A program made the position numbers and the translations under genes. A DNA stretch of 64,000 nt from Cyanoderma ruficeps (Eukaryota > Chordata > Aves > Passeriformes > Timaliidae): positions 6,587,274-6,651,273 of the forward strand of contig VZDJ01000301.1 of assembly GCA_008694505.1 (NCBI GenBank), given 5' to 3'. Shown in pieces: positions 22,871 to 36,315 of this stretch. The notes beneath the pieces are model-generated. The model was not told the DNA's origin. It searched no databases and saw only the letters and a list, made by a program, of their open reading frames with translations. Every line of letters starts with the position of its first letter. Positions within the stretch are counted from its first letter, which is position 1.

Positions 22871-25800
22871 TTAATGTCCTCCATCCTTGCCCTCCCATCC
22901 TTTTATTTGCTCAGTTTTAAGGCATTCCTCAGTGTTCTCAATGGCTGCAGAACAGGCAACAAACTCCAGGCGTGCTCAGCACCTGCACTCAGAGACAAGG
23001 ACTGCCATTACAAGTCTGATTGCACAAGACTTCAGACTTGTTTGCACTATCTGAAGGGTTTGACACGTTCTTTGCTTTTGGTTTTAGTCTTGTGAGGGTT
23101 TGGGGTTTTTTTTCAATGGTAGAGACACACGTAGTTTAGCAACCACTGCCTTTGTTCAAGCATAGCCTGCAGGAAAACAGAGATACCCCCCAAAGTCCCC
23201 TGTGTCGCATTATTTTCCACATATTTCACCCAGTATTTGAGAGCATAAAATCCAATCAATCTCATCCTGAATTGCATAGAGCTCTTCCCAGCTCCTTAAA
23301 GATCAAGCAGGTCAGTGATTTGTCTTATTTATCCCACACTTCCATTAGGTTTTTAAGAGGCAGCAGCTTTATTTTGCAAGAACGTGGCTCAGTACTGCAG
23401 AACAGAACACCACCTCACAGCAAACCTTTGAGCAGTTTCAAAGGCTGCAATACTGAAATGGGAGAAACCAAGTAATTCTCATTTTTTTCCACAATGCTGA
23501 AAGATTTTTAACACTTTACATCTTGAGGATGAGCAAAAAATACCTCTCTATATATGAGAAACCTGAACTAATTAAAGAAGCAATCTTTAGTGAGATTGAT
23601 GTACACAAAGTGTTATAACATCACTTAATAGGATGAGTGAGTGCTTGAAAAACGACAGAGTTGTGCTCATATTTTGTCAACGAGTGACTGTTTCAGTGAT
23701 TTATAAAAATCCTTTCTTAGTTAGTTTTTGTAGGAATAGTTTTCATTATTATTTCATATAGCTCCACCCGCCCCAGCCTGACATTTAATTATGAATTCTC
23801 AAAAAACCTCTCCTTCAATGTAAAAAGTCCCTTTGGCACGAGACCTTTGACAAGAGGACAGAAGGTCCCCGTGATTTCGCCTGTCTTTTTGTTAAATCGT
23901 GAGCTAATAGAAGCAAACCTCATCATCTGTCAGGACAAACTGCTCTGTTCCACTGCCACTGCTGGAGACCCTGCCAAGCAAGCAGCACCCAGGCTCCCAG
24001 CCCCCCTGACAGAAAACTCTCACTGACCTGGGCACGCAGCTTTTGTGTCCTTTTGGAATCCCAAAACGCAGTTTTCCCATTGACGTTCTCGTCCGCAGGT
24101 ATTTTTAAATCTTAAAAGTCAGATTAAAGATTTTTTTTATGTTACAAAGATTGCCCAGAAGTCTCTAATCATGCCAGGCAATCTCACATTTACATCTGCT
24201 CATCCTTCACAAAAGGAATGGCATGTTAATGAGGGAAATAACCTGGAAAATTAACTCTTTCAATTTTAAGCTTGAAAATTTTCTTCAATACCAATGTCTG
24301 TGATCCAGAGGCCTTACAAAAACACAAAGACTTCTGCTCAAACAAAGTGCACAATGTCTTTAAAGATGCTGTTTGAATGATCTAAGAAGCGTTCTCATTG
24401 TTGATTCGCTTTTGTGATATTTTTGCTCTTTGTTTGCTGAATCCTCACAGTGAAAATGTCACCTCAATTATTGCCTTTGCACTTGGGAGAATGTCAGGGA
24501 CCAAAAGGTAGCATTAAAATATTGTATGTATAAAGAGCAGTTCTGGAAAATTTAAGGCCCATAGAAAGATGCCAAATCCATTTTGGTCATGAAAATAAAC
24601 CAGATACTTGCACCTCAATCAGTTTTCACTTACAGTCCTAAATTCACTGCAGATTAGACCCTGTAAGGTTTAGGATCTATTTATATGAACTACATTTTGG
24701 CTAGTTAAGAAGTATTTGCCTCTCTTTACTATCCTTATTGATTAATAAATGAAAGCTGACTATGTCAGAAATCTTTTACCTCGGAACTATCTTGCTGTTT
24801 TCCATCTTCTCTGCAAAAGCAGAGGCTATTACAGAACAAGTTACATGCAAGAATTTAATATTCCTAATTATCTTCCAAGTTTAAGATATCTTGTAGATAG
24901 ATTTTTTTTGTTGTTGTTTATATGTACCTGTAGGTGTGAATTTTGAAAGACTGGTGGTTTCCTTGTGGAAATTCTACAAGAACAAACAGGAAGCACATGT
25001 AAATAGTGTGGCAAATTAAATGCAGATGACTAAAAATTATCAATAAAGCAGGTTGTGGCACTTCAGTTTCATGTGCTCAAATTTTATTGAGCACTCCAAT
25101 TTATGTGTTGTCATCATTAGAGTTAATATTTACATGCTCCAATCACACTAAACGAGCAAGTCCTTAATTTCAGTGATTTTTCAGCAGTTGCTCTAATTTC
25201 TGCCTCTTCACTTGTAGCTGGCAGTTGTTCTCTTTTTTGCTACTGAGACATCATCACCCAGCTAGGGAGGTGTATGTTCACTTTCTGTATCACCGATAGG
25301 CACTAAATGTTCTTACTTTGCTAGACTTCCTTGCTCTGTTTTACTCAGAGAAGTAAAAATACAAGGAATTACTAACATGAGCACGTTTATTATCAGTAGC
25401 AAAACTCCACAGGCTGAGATGTGAGAGCAATACACGAAAAAAAAACAGTGGATATTCCATAAAATAAAAAAAGAGATTGAGATTACCAGCTATTGAGATT
25501 GCTATCACATAAAAGACACAGAGAACACAATGCTAATATCTAGATATTAAATGCATGCCTGTTTATTTCCATTTGTGCCTCATCTACACTAAACCCTCCA
25601 GCTATTGAAAACAGCAATCTTTTGGCTGAGCAGCATCGTGGATGACAGCAGCAGTAACAGCATTGCTTTGTTATGTGCTTCCCTACACAGTCCTCATCTT
25701 CAATTTCTTCACTTCGTCCTCATTAAGAGAGTTGCAGCCCCTTTCTGTGGCTGGATTCCCCAGGGCAAGCCCTTGCCCACGATCCAAACTCCCCTCAGAA

Positions 25801-27260
25801 ATGCTCAGTGTTAAAAACCCCTAACACTGGGTGTTACACAGCACATTCCAGGAGCAATCAGAACAATTGATGGCGATTACAGCAAATTTTATAAGACGGT
25901 AAAACAGACAACAAGAAAATGTAAAGATACCAATTTATGGGGCAGAGGAGAGTGCAAAGCTCTCATTCTGCCGCCGCACCCGAATTGCAATTGATCTGCA
26001 GGACAGAAACTCCAGTGTCAACCAGCTTATCTCAGCATTTTGTTGACAGCCAGCCCATGAACAAAAGCTTTGGTGCCTGCTTTAGGACAAATCCATCCAG
26101 TCATTTTCCCAGCGTGGGAGCTGGGCTTTCTGACAGGCCATGCTGAAGCAGGAACAGAGAAACCTGAACATAAATGCAATTGTGCAGAACCAGCTTCCGC
26201 TTGCTGGAGGTCACCAGCATAACCTGTGGTTGAAAGGTCCTGGATAATATTCCAAGAGAGGTCTGCTCCAAAGCCTCGTGTACCAGCTCAGATCTGCTTC
26301 CAGAGCTGGCCAGCATAATTTCATAATCACACTTGCATGGAGTATGTAGGTTGAAAGAGTCAAGATTTGTTTTTACACTATATTCTCCAAAGCCAGTTTT
26401 TCAACTTACTGCATAAGCACTTCAACACTCACTGAGAACACTGCTATCAGAAAAGAGAGATCTCTTCACTCACATTCACAGAAATAAATAAGTAGTCATC
26501 TCTGTCTTTTATGGAAAACGATCATTAATTCCTTGTCTTTGTTCTATAGCTGTGTGCAACACTGGTGGCACTCAAAGACCAGCAGACAAAGGCTGGCACC
26601 AGGTGCAACAATGGGTTTTGACTGCACAGTATTTTACATTCCTGTAAAGCAGCCCTGCAGGCACTGTGCATTATATTCAGGCTCACCCCCAGCACTGAGG
26701 AGATGCTGATCCCACACCACGGGGTGCTGCCAGGGCAGAAACAGAAATAGCCTCCAACAAAGCTGTCAGGCAGGGACAAGGAACTTCTCCACAGCAAAAA
26801 CCTCAGCCAGTGGGAGGTGAGGCAAGGAGGGGGTCAAACACAGCCAAGGGCCTGTCGGGAGCTCAGCACGTCTCTGTAGCCATAATGCTCAGGTGAAATG
26901 TTTCTTTCCAAGGGCTCCCAGGTGTACAGGCAGTTCGAGTTCAGGTAAACTAATAAGAATTTAACATTCAGCTTTTAAAAATCTTTACCACTCCTAGGGG
27001 TAAAGAGACCTTCCTTGTCACCAGACAGGTTGCAATTTAGCAACCGAAGGGAAAACACATTTGTTTGAACAGTTAATTTGTTCTCCTGGGGGCTGAAAGC
27101 CATCTCAGAAGTTGTTCTTTGTTTGTAAACAAAGGTGGGGGGCAAAGAGTGCCCACAGGATCTGCTGATCCTGGAATTGCATTGACCTGGATACTTTGGC
27201 AGTTCCTGCTAATGCTCCAGTAAAACCACATTCCCCCATCCCTGATTATCCCCAAACAAA
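22871..27260. other. Unique non-coding DNA, no gene seen
   Basis: The stretch is mostly AT-rich, with G+C-richer parts at 23930-24080 and 26560-26850. Frames up to 107 codons (23152-23475) show no recognisable domain and no splice structure. Confidence 0.55.
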
Positions 27261-27870
27261 TCCTCAGGTGTTTTCCCAGAGTTCAGAGCTCTGCTGAACT
27301 AGACACGAACCAAGGCACCAGCGTGACACACTCCACTTGGAGCAGTGGTTAACATCTCCCTGTTTCCAATTCACGAGAGGAAAGACATCAACAGAGAAAG
27401 GCGCAAAGACACACAGGCCCTCCTGTCCCCTCAGCTCAGACTGTCCTGCGACAGTGACCCTCACACCTGGGGCAGCGCTCCCAGCAGGGCACTGCAGCAC
27501 CACAGACAGCATGGTTGGGTTTTTCATGTACAGGTGGCCCATATTACCACTTTTAATATTAAAAGCCTCCTCTCTGAGGCACTTTGCACAGCCTGTGAGC
27601 GCCAGCAGGAGCAGCGTTCCGGGCTGAAGGGGCCAACATCTCCCTGGCAACTGCACAGGGGTCCAGCACCTACGGCCAGAGGTGAGGAGGGCAGGGACGA
27701 GGGTCTGGCACAGCCAGCCTGGAAAACCTCACCTCTGACCAAAGCACAGCAAAAAGGGCCAGTCTCTGTCGGTTTTCCCTCTGTTGTTGTTCTTTGCAAA
27801 TCAGAATTAAACTTCTTGCTAGGGCGTGCAAAAGGCAGAGCACAAGACAGCTCGCCCTGAAAATTATTGG
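27261..27870. other. G+C-richer segment with overlapping chance frames, no gene supported
   Basis: Frames of 96 to 171 codons overlap on both strands here (longest 27345-27860 plus). This is what a local rise in G+C and loss of stop codons produces. The translations are low in structure, with no recognised domain, signal peptide or membrane segment, and the longest lacks a plausible start context. It could be an old degraded repeat or unique DNA. Confidence 0.45.
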
Positions 27871-29671
27871 CCCATGAAAACTTAAATTTGACAAACTGCT
27901 AATTCATTCTATTTAACTACTCTTTTTAATCCAAGTAGCAATGTAAATAAAGCTAATAAAATCTGATGAGAGATTCATGTCTGACTAAAGCAGTAATTCC
28001 TTTCCAAAGGAATATAATCAACAGATTTATGGCATAGACTGGAGGAGGCATTGCAACCTTGTGGGTAATGGATCTTGGGCCAAATCCTGCGCCCAGTTGG
28101 GCTAAACACATTTTTGCTCTAGGTACAGAGTGGAAGTTTCCTCTAGTTTTAACACACTCATTTTCCCACCAGTGCTCCTCAGCCTGCAGGAGACATGCAG
28201 CTCTGTGATTACAAAAGCACTTCACTGAAATAAACTCTATCAGTAAAATCTTTAGAAGGCTCTTTTTATTATGGTAGCATATTGTCTTTTATACAGTTTT
28301 TACAATTTTTGTGGACAATTTTAATTAGTTAATAGCTTTCTTGACAATTATTAGTTAGTTAAAGGTATTCTACTTGTCTATCCAATCTATCTATTCTTGA
28401 ATTGTTTACGTATTTTCTTTACTGATTCTCATGGGACAAATCCCTTGTTATTATAAGTGCAAAAATTTGGTTTTCACCCTCAGAATGGATTGCTGTGTTA
28501 AAAGAACTTCTCATTCTCAAAATAGCTTCATATAGAAACTTGCAAATTAAAGACTTAGAAGAAATGACAGGCCAACTTTGGCTCCTTCCACAAGTTATTG
28601 GCATCACTAAACTGTAGTCATCCATGAGGCAATCAAAAGCCACTCTGGAAAGAGGTGAAGGAGCTCTGACATGAGGGGAGAGAGGGGTTGAGGCAGCTGA
28701 GCCTTCACTTCTGTCCCTCCTCAAGTGAGGATGCAGAAATTTTGTGTTGTTTTGGGTCCTGTAGAGGGAGGAGAGCTCCAGCCCCACCAGGCACCCTGCA
28801 AGGAGTCGGTTGGGATGTAGGGAAATGTCACATCACCTCGGAGCAACTGGAAGTGCTTTATCTGCTGACAATCCACCTCCCAGCAGGAGGGCACATAGTC
28901 TCCCACATGCCCCACTAGTTGCACGAATTGGGAGAGAAATAGTTTATCCCCAAAACTCAAGGACATTGAGAGGTTAAATGAAGCACTGATAGTCAGTCAC
29001 TGAACGGTGTATGAAATTATTGAGGGATGTGAAAGCGATCAGTTGTCCTTAGCCTAATGTCCATCCAAAAACAAGAGGGGAAACTTCCATTTGAAGAGAA
29101 ATTAGACAAAGATCAGAACTATCAAAATCTGGTGGGAGGATTCACGATTCTGCAGTGTGCAAGTCTCTAAATATGCCCAATCAGGGAGAACTGCAAACCC
29201 ATCTAGGGCTGAGGAGAGAAAGTCTTACTGCTCCAGATTATTCACATGTCAGACATCCTGGAATGGATTAAAGTCCTATCTGACAGCAGCAATCATTAAC
29301 GTGGGTACAGAGCCCAGCATTAGATCAAAGAGCAGCATATAACACGTATGATAAAGAGAGGAAAAAATGCATTATCCCAGATGCCATCAGCGTGGAGGAC
29401 AGATCCGAGTTATCTTATGCTGCCATTACTCAAATATCCCTAAAGAAGGCATAAATCACAGCCTGGTTACATTTGCTGTGTGCAGACACAGCTCATGTCC
29501 AACAAGGCCTACCCATAAACATTAATGATAACTGGACTTGGTAATTCTTACAGGAGGAAAAAAACCCCCAACAAATTGTAATTCCATTATTACAACAGGA
29601 GGCTGACTGACTTAAAAAGCCATCCTGAATAAAAGGAAAAGGGAAAGCTTCACTGCAAAAAGTCTGCCTCT

Positions 29672-29692
29672 AAAACAAACAAACAAACAAAA
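29672..29692. repeat. AAAC tetranucleotide microsatellite
   Basis: Four to five AAAC units run into a short A-run. Confidence 0.9.
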
Positions 29693-30399
29693 AAATCCTG
29701 ATTGCATTGCATTAAAACTTAAATTTAAAGGATAGCTGACAAGCTCTAATAAAAAAAAAGCCCTGTAGCAAGTAGTCAGGCATAATAAGAAAATTGAATC
29801 TATCAGTGAGGGATACATCCATTACTATATTAGGATTTTCAAAATATCAATAAAGATGCATAAAAATGGTTATTCACTAAGCACTCTTGTTTATGTCTGG
29901 AAAAATAAAAGACATGTGGTTATGCTACGCAGTTCATTTAGAGGGGGTTTTATCCCTACAGTAATTAAAGAAAACCAGTCATCTAATAATGGCAGATTTT
30001 AAAAATGAGCAAAATGTTTCACGTCTTCTACAAGAATTATCTGCTTTCTAATATATCTTGGCATATATCTGCAGATATTCCACGAGACTCAGAAATTAAA
30101 CTCTTTGGGCAAAAATTGTGAAGTGCAAAGCAAATAAAATCTATACCTGCTACTCATTGGGTTGACTTTGATTGTGAGCAAAACAGGTACCAGCTGCCAA
30201 GTGAGTAAAGAAATTGGAAGGGAAAAAATAATTGTGCCATTCACCTTGGTTTTATAAACATGTTTTTAAGTCTTCTCCAAAAAAAACCAAAAAAAATTGC
30301 TCTCAGCTTTAGTTGACAACAAAAATCTCTCTGCGAGACATTTAATGTTGAAGCACACAATGTTCTAATAAAAAAATAGCATTACACAGAATTAAAGTG

Positions 30400-30424
30400 G
30401 CACATTTAGATGTGCTAAATGTGC
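30400..30424. repeat. 25-bp inverted repeat, 10-bp arms
   Basis: GCACATTTAG and CTAAATGTGC are perfect inverted repeats around a 5-base loop (ATGTG). It is able to form a hairpin, with no other context. Confidence 0.9.
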
Positions 30425-33400
30425 ACATTACTATGCTAGGCTGACAACTCTGAAAGTTATTGTGAGGTATTCATTGCTCACTAGAGGTGCTGCTACTATG
30501 GGTCTTTGAACATCTGTTCTTGGCCCTATACAATTCCGTAGTTCTTTTACCAGTAATTCAAGAAAAACATAAGGTCATATAGCCTAATATACTACATTTT
30601 GTAGAGCCATGAAACCAAAAAGCCTTCCCACAAGGGAATCTTGATTGGAGTCCTCTGTGCTGGAAAGCTCTGAAAAGGCCATCAAAAGGGATAATCAATT
30701 CAACATTTTCTATGAGAGCTCACATAGATCCTGGTTGTATAAACAAACATCAAGAAGGCGTAGCTAAATGGTATTATGTTTGTATGAAATTTTAATGATC
30801 CCATTCTTCAAGCACTCTCCAGTTCTTGAATAGGTACTTTAAAAGAGTTTTTTTTTAAAAAAAATATGGAGAGGGTGCAGAAAATGAACTATAAAATATC
30901 CAACTCCTGGTTAGGTGCCTTCCCCGAATGAAGAACTTCTTTCTAGAAATTGCCAAACCATCTTTTCTGAAGGAAAGAAAAATAATATTCTTAACTCTGA
31001 GACACTTCCAAAGAGCAAATATTTTGCCTTTGAAATACACCTCATTGCGCCAGATGGTGTGTATACATATATTTTTAAATGTTCCTGTGGATGACTACTC
31101 CCACATATTCCTTACAATAGCACCTTCATCACCGTTCAAATCATCCAGACACCCTTAAAAGCACACAATTGCAAACTGAGTCATGCAAAAGAGTAGCAAA
31201 GTGGAGTAATCAGGAACAAAGCACGCCATTCAGCTGCACAAAACTCTTGTGCCTGTTAACATCCCTCAGAGCAGTGCTACTATTTAGTACTTAACGCTTT
31301 TACCAAGACCTAGAAATCACACAAAAACCTAACAGACCAAATATGGGGAGGTTTTAAAGTTGCACGTATTTATCCAGCAGACTGGAAAGACTCGTTATAG
31401 TTAGTTAATGTTTTATTAACTTAATGCACCTGGTTCTCTAAGGAATAAAGCACAGGATTCTCACTCCTGGGCCACCCACAGCTTCCCCGTGACTTTGGTA
31501 TCTTCTGTAGATGGAGGTTCATTTATCACCTGTGCAGGTGTAAGACCCATGGCCTTAGTGCCCAGTTTACAGCACAGAGTAGAAAAACGAGCCTTATGAC
31601 CAGATTTTCAGCTGATCTCAAGAAGCTCAATTACTCTGCATAAAGCTCTATTTCTCAGCAGAGAAACCTTGACCCACCTCCTTCACTCAGCAACTGTACC
31701 ACCTTTAATTTTTCTCTTCTAATCTGCCTTTGCTTCTCCCCCTCAAGTTTCTACAAATGCAATATTCTGCTGGTACAGTTTGTCCATCGTGACAACTCTA
31801 CCTTAATATTTTTTCTCTTTCCCTCGGTGTAAAAGCTACCTTAGAATGAACATGCCTTGCTGTAAATTAAACTTCAAAATTAAAACCCAGACAGCAGCTC
31901 CCACAGAGACCTAAAATACTGACCTAAACAAGAGTCAATACCATCTCCTTTCATAGCCAGCCAAATTGTCAGCACAAAGTAATCATTCAATTCCTTACAA
32001 AAGTGTTGTCACGTCATACCTGACAAACTCGCCCTGACAAAACCAGAAGAAATTTCCTCTGAGCCTGAAATGCCAGGCTGCCAGTTCTGAGCAATATTAT
32101 TCAGGCCACATAGGAAATGGCCATCAAAGAAAGACATTCATTGCTTCCAATGCCGCTTACAGGTGCTTTAGTATTTAAGCAGATTATTCATCTCACAGCA
32201 TAATACCTCCAGCCTGCCTCAAATACAGATAAATGCATCAAATCCACGCAGAGAACTGAGCACATAAGCTCGAGCACACACAACTCTGTACACTTCTGCC
32301 ATGGCCACTAAAAGTGGATCAAAAATGAAAAGGAGGAAAGAAAATTAAAGAAGAAAAGTCCAGCGCGTTTTGTTCCCTGGACACTCTCTTGCACGCAGTG
32401 GGGAAAAGATCATCAGGTACCTGGTAACAGCTTTTCAGATTCTCAGGGAAGTTCTCTACTGCACTGAGTGCTGCCATAAGGTTAATTTACTAAGGATCAA
32501 CTGAAAAAATAGGAATAATTAACAGAAATCTACCGTGGTTAAGTTCTTACCCATCATGTTTGATTTACAACAATACATTTCCACAAACCTGCATTGAATA
32601 GTAAAGGAATATTATCAGGAAAAAGAAATTCTGATACCACTACACATTTTTCTCTTCAATAACTTCTTGAATTGAAGGCCCAGACAGAACTCTGCTTTCA
32701 TCTCTCCTTGTCTAGTTTGTGCTGCAACAGTAGTGCCGGTTCAAGACTCTTAAGGTTTTTAATTTAACTAGCAAAGGATGTAGTAAAGCACCACATCACA
32801 GAATGCAGAACAAGCAAAAGAGCTTTGAAATTGTTATTCCTTTAAGGCAGCTGCTGAGTAATAATGCTGGTTAAATTATGCAAGGAACACTGCATTCTCC
32901 CACAGACACACATTTAATATCTCCTGAGGTTTAGTGTATTACATAGTCGAATGAAAAATGTGAAGATTCTCTTATAAGATTTCTTTGTAAAAATGCTCCT
33001 AGAGATAGCAACTGTTCCACAGAGAAGAATTTAGTAACAGACATTTTTTTTTCATATCTATAGCATCAGTGTTAAAAGGGAAATTAAGTTCATAAAAGTT
33101 CTTTTAAAGAAAACCAGAACATTACAGTGCCTTGGGCTGTACATTCCTTTCAAAGCCCCAGCTCTCAGCCCCAAAAGGAGCAATCCCTGTTTGTGCAGGA
33201 CTTTCCAGACAAGGTGCTGCACATCTTCATTCTGCAATTTTTTGCTTTTCCATCCATGGCATTTCTACCATGATGTGAAGCACTTTTGCTGAAGCCTTTC
33301 AAAGAGATGTTCAGGCTAACAAAACTCCCTCTCATCCAAACAGAAATGCTGAGCTGCAATGGCAGCTTGAAGCAGAATTTCTATTTAGTTGTTTACTTTT

Positions 33401-35836
33401 CCCCAGTCACAGAATATATTTTGGTTTGGTGTGTCGTCTTCTGTCTCCTCAACGTAAGCTACACATCTTGATCTTAGCAGGAGAATATTCACTGAGCAGT
33501 GATGCAGACAGGGGTCTGAAGAAGGAAACTGTGTAAATCTGAACTGAGAGACTACAAAACTTTACTGTGAGTGCAGATAAGTGCCTTGTCTCCGCATGTG
33601 AAGCCTTAATCTCTTCTGAGGATCCTGCACAAGCCTAAGCAACATTCCACAGTGATCCAAGTGACTTTCAGAGTTGTGGATATTTGTCTTTAAGAGAGGC
33701 ATTTCTCAAACACTCCCCCTGTTCTCAGAGACGTACAATGTAAAGCACCATCCTGATGGAAGGATACTCAAATCTTGGTAAATTTAAGGGTAAGACAGAG
33801 GAAAGCCACAGGTATTCTGATATGAGCAGTAACACAGAACAGGAAAGCTACAACAGCTTTTGGAGAAGAAGAGAACACCAAAATGTAAGTAAAGAGGAGA
33901 AAGAGGAAAATGAGGGTTTCCAGGGACCATGCTGGGGTGAATCACACTGATAATTTATTTGAAAAGAAAGGGGGTGGCCGAAAGAACAGCAAAGGAAATC
34001 ACAGTTCTGCAGAAAAAAATGGCAAACTTCCTCTGAGTTTAACAGGCAAGCATTCAACCCAAACAAGCTGAACAAACCCTTTAAACTGAATTTACATCCC
34101 TGTTGCAGCACTTAGGAAAAAAAAAGACCTTGTATAATTCTATTTTGCTCATATTTATTGAACACTAACAGCACGATTCATGACAGAGATGAAAAGTCGT
34201 TAATGAGTATTAGAAAACTCCCACACAGACCAGGACTCAGGTAATAATCATTAGCAGCAAATATTGAGGAAAAAGACAAAGTATAATGCTAGGAGCAGAG
34301 CAGGACTGATGAAAACTGTGAAATGTTAGTTGGGTGATATTGATACAACTGAAGACACTGTGAAAGTGGAAAAGATGGGCAGAGAGAGTGATTTTATAAG
34401 AAAAAAACAGATGCTAGCACAATATAAATGAGTGTCTGATACAGTATTCCTTGAAATCAATAGATGTTTGAGTATCCTCTTAATCTACTACGAAGAGCAG
34501 CAAGACAAAACAATTTTGAAAAAAGTGAAATTAAAGAGTAAATGTGTTTGCATTTAAAATGCAGCTGGAGGTGGTGAAGTTTGCATTTTCCAAGAGTAAA
34601 TGTCTCCAGCACAAGGAAGAACACAAAGCAAGCCAAGTGACTCCGACCTGCATAACAATCTGAAATGTATTGACAAGTAATTGTCCCTTATTAAAGCCCA
34701 ATCATTCATCACTAAACAGTACAAATTAAATCACTGTGTATACCAAGGTCGTCATTAACCTAAATAATGACCATGCCACATGCACATTAAAGATTAAGGT
34801 TGTATGCAGAAAGAGACAGGGACAAAGGTTTAGGATGAGACTATTTTGATTGAACAAGATATTTTAAGCTAAGAAATATTAAAGAGCTGGAAAATTTTTA
34901 GCTCCTTACATGCAATGCAGTCAATTCTTTTGCTTTCTTTTCAGTATCTCAAAACAAGCAAGGCATACAGCTGAAACAGGTAGAAAATATGTTGTTGTAT
35001 TTAAAGGAAATTAAAACATTCACTCAATTTTAATTAGCCAAATTACTTCTGTAAAAAAAACGGCTCATCCAAGTGTGCTTGAAGAGAAGAGTTTTATATT
35101 AATGTACATCTGCCATAAACAGTTCAAGTCTAAAATGCAGAATATATTTGCATCTTTTTCAGGACTGCTGCTGAAAGAGAAGGAAAAGGGAATTATTGAT
35201 GCATTCAAACAGTCTGCATCTTGCTTTGTAATGTAATTTGTTTTTCTTTTCCTTAACACCTACACAGCTTCTGTTGCTAGCTACTGCAGTTTAAAGAATA
35301 AATACGGACTCAGGGTAACAACTTCCAAAGAAAAACTTGTGAGAAGCTGTTTTCAGATTTGCATTTTTGTATTCCAGAACAGGAAAGTCAAGTTTGAGTC
35401 TTTGCTTCTTGAGACACTTAAACCAGATAAAAGGATTTTTGCTGTTCTTGCTAGAGTTCATATCTGAAAGTCCGATGGGGTTACTGTATGTGTTAAGGCA
35501 AATCCTTCCCCTGCAGACTTCCAGAAAGGACTCAGGAGCGATTAAAATATGTGCAGAATAGAAAATAACGCTTTCTTCTGGAAATGAAAATTCCTGTTGC
35601 ACTGTCTACATCCATGATGTCTTACACATACAGAAAGAAAGAAGAACCAGAGAGAATGGTGGCATGCAAGCTAAAGATCTTTTATATTCCTGGGATTTAC
35701 CATGGGGGAAACCTAGAGGAAACTAACTATTTTCAACCACTTCCTGAGTTCACTCTTAAAACTGCACTTAATCAGAAAACACTTCTGAGATGCAAAGGGA
35801 GACCACAGGCAGCAACGAAATGGAATCACACCTGAG

Positions 35837-35885
35837 ATTTCATGTTTCAAATTTCATGTTCCACGCCCGAAATTTCACATTCCAA
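35837..35885. repeat. Three imperfect copies of a ~13-bp motif
   Basis: ATTTCATGTTTCAA, ATTTCATGTTCCA and ATTTCACATTCCAA occur in quick succession, the last two separated by ACGCCCGAA-like sequence. It is a small local duplication. Confidence 0.7.
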
Positions 35886-36177
35886 ACGGCAGCACAGAGC
35901 TGAGCCATACCTTGAATGCTGCTCAGTAGAACTGGCCTTGGGGGACACAGGTCAGGTAAGGGCTGGGCTGGAGGGGAAGGAGGACAAAATCTCACAGAAG
36001 GAAAGGAAGAGGAGAGAAATTTGAGTAAGAGTATTTGCTAGATGAAGAAGCAATGCTCTGCTATTCCAGGAGAATTAGAGGGCTGAGTTGCCCAAATTCA
36101 GCTCCTACAACTATGGGCTCTCTTATAAATGTGATGCATCTCTGCCAAGTAAATGGAGCGTGGTGAGCTCTTATGGA

Positions 36178-36315
36178 CCTCCTCATTTTACTTTGCTTCG
36201 CAACAACTCTGAGCGCTGCGCTTATGAATTAGGCACCACTCTTTTCCCAAGTGGGAAAAGTGATTTTTAAATGAAGTGACTTGCTAGTGGTGGCTCACAC
36301 AGACGAGTCACACAC
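36178..36315 (-). repeat. MIR/CORE-SINE-like fragment
   Basis: The order CCTCATTTTACTTTGCTTCG, AACAACTCTGAG, TTAGGCACCACT, TTTTCCCAAGTGGGAAAAG, TGAAGTGACTTGC and CTCACACAG follows the reverse complement of the MIR core. The recalled consensus order is TTTAATCCTCACAACAACCC, then TATGAGG, then a CCCATTTTACAGATG block, then GTTAAGTGACTTGCCC and GGTCACACAG. The succession of matches over about 130 bp makes this the best ancient SINE call in the window. It is too diverged to subfamily by eye. Confidence 0.55.

Larger units (their letters stand above)
27871..36177. other. Long unique AT-rich non-coding stretch, no gene seen
   Basis: No supported gene or RNA. Small features are an AAAC tetranucleotide run at 29672-29692, a hairpin at 30400-30424, and a CCAAATCCTGCGCCCAGTTG block near 28080 that faintly recalls sauropsid repeat motifs. 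A purine-rich interval lies at 33750-33930. There are three imperfect copies of an ATTTCATGTTCCA-like 13-mer at 35837-35885. The longest frame is 122 codons (28419-28787 minus) and is unrecognised. Confidence 0.55.

Noticed and set aside
27345..27860. 171-codon plus-strand frame in a G+C-richer segment
   Set aside because: Overlapping long frames on both strands point to local composition. No family is recognised and there is no supported start or splice structure.
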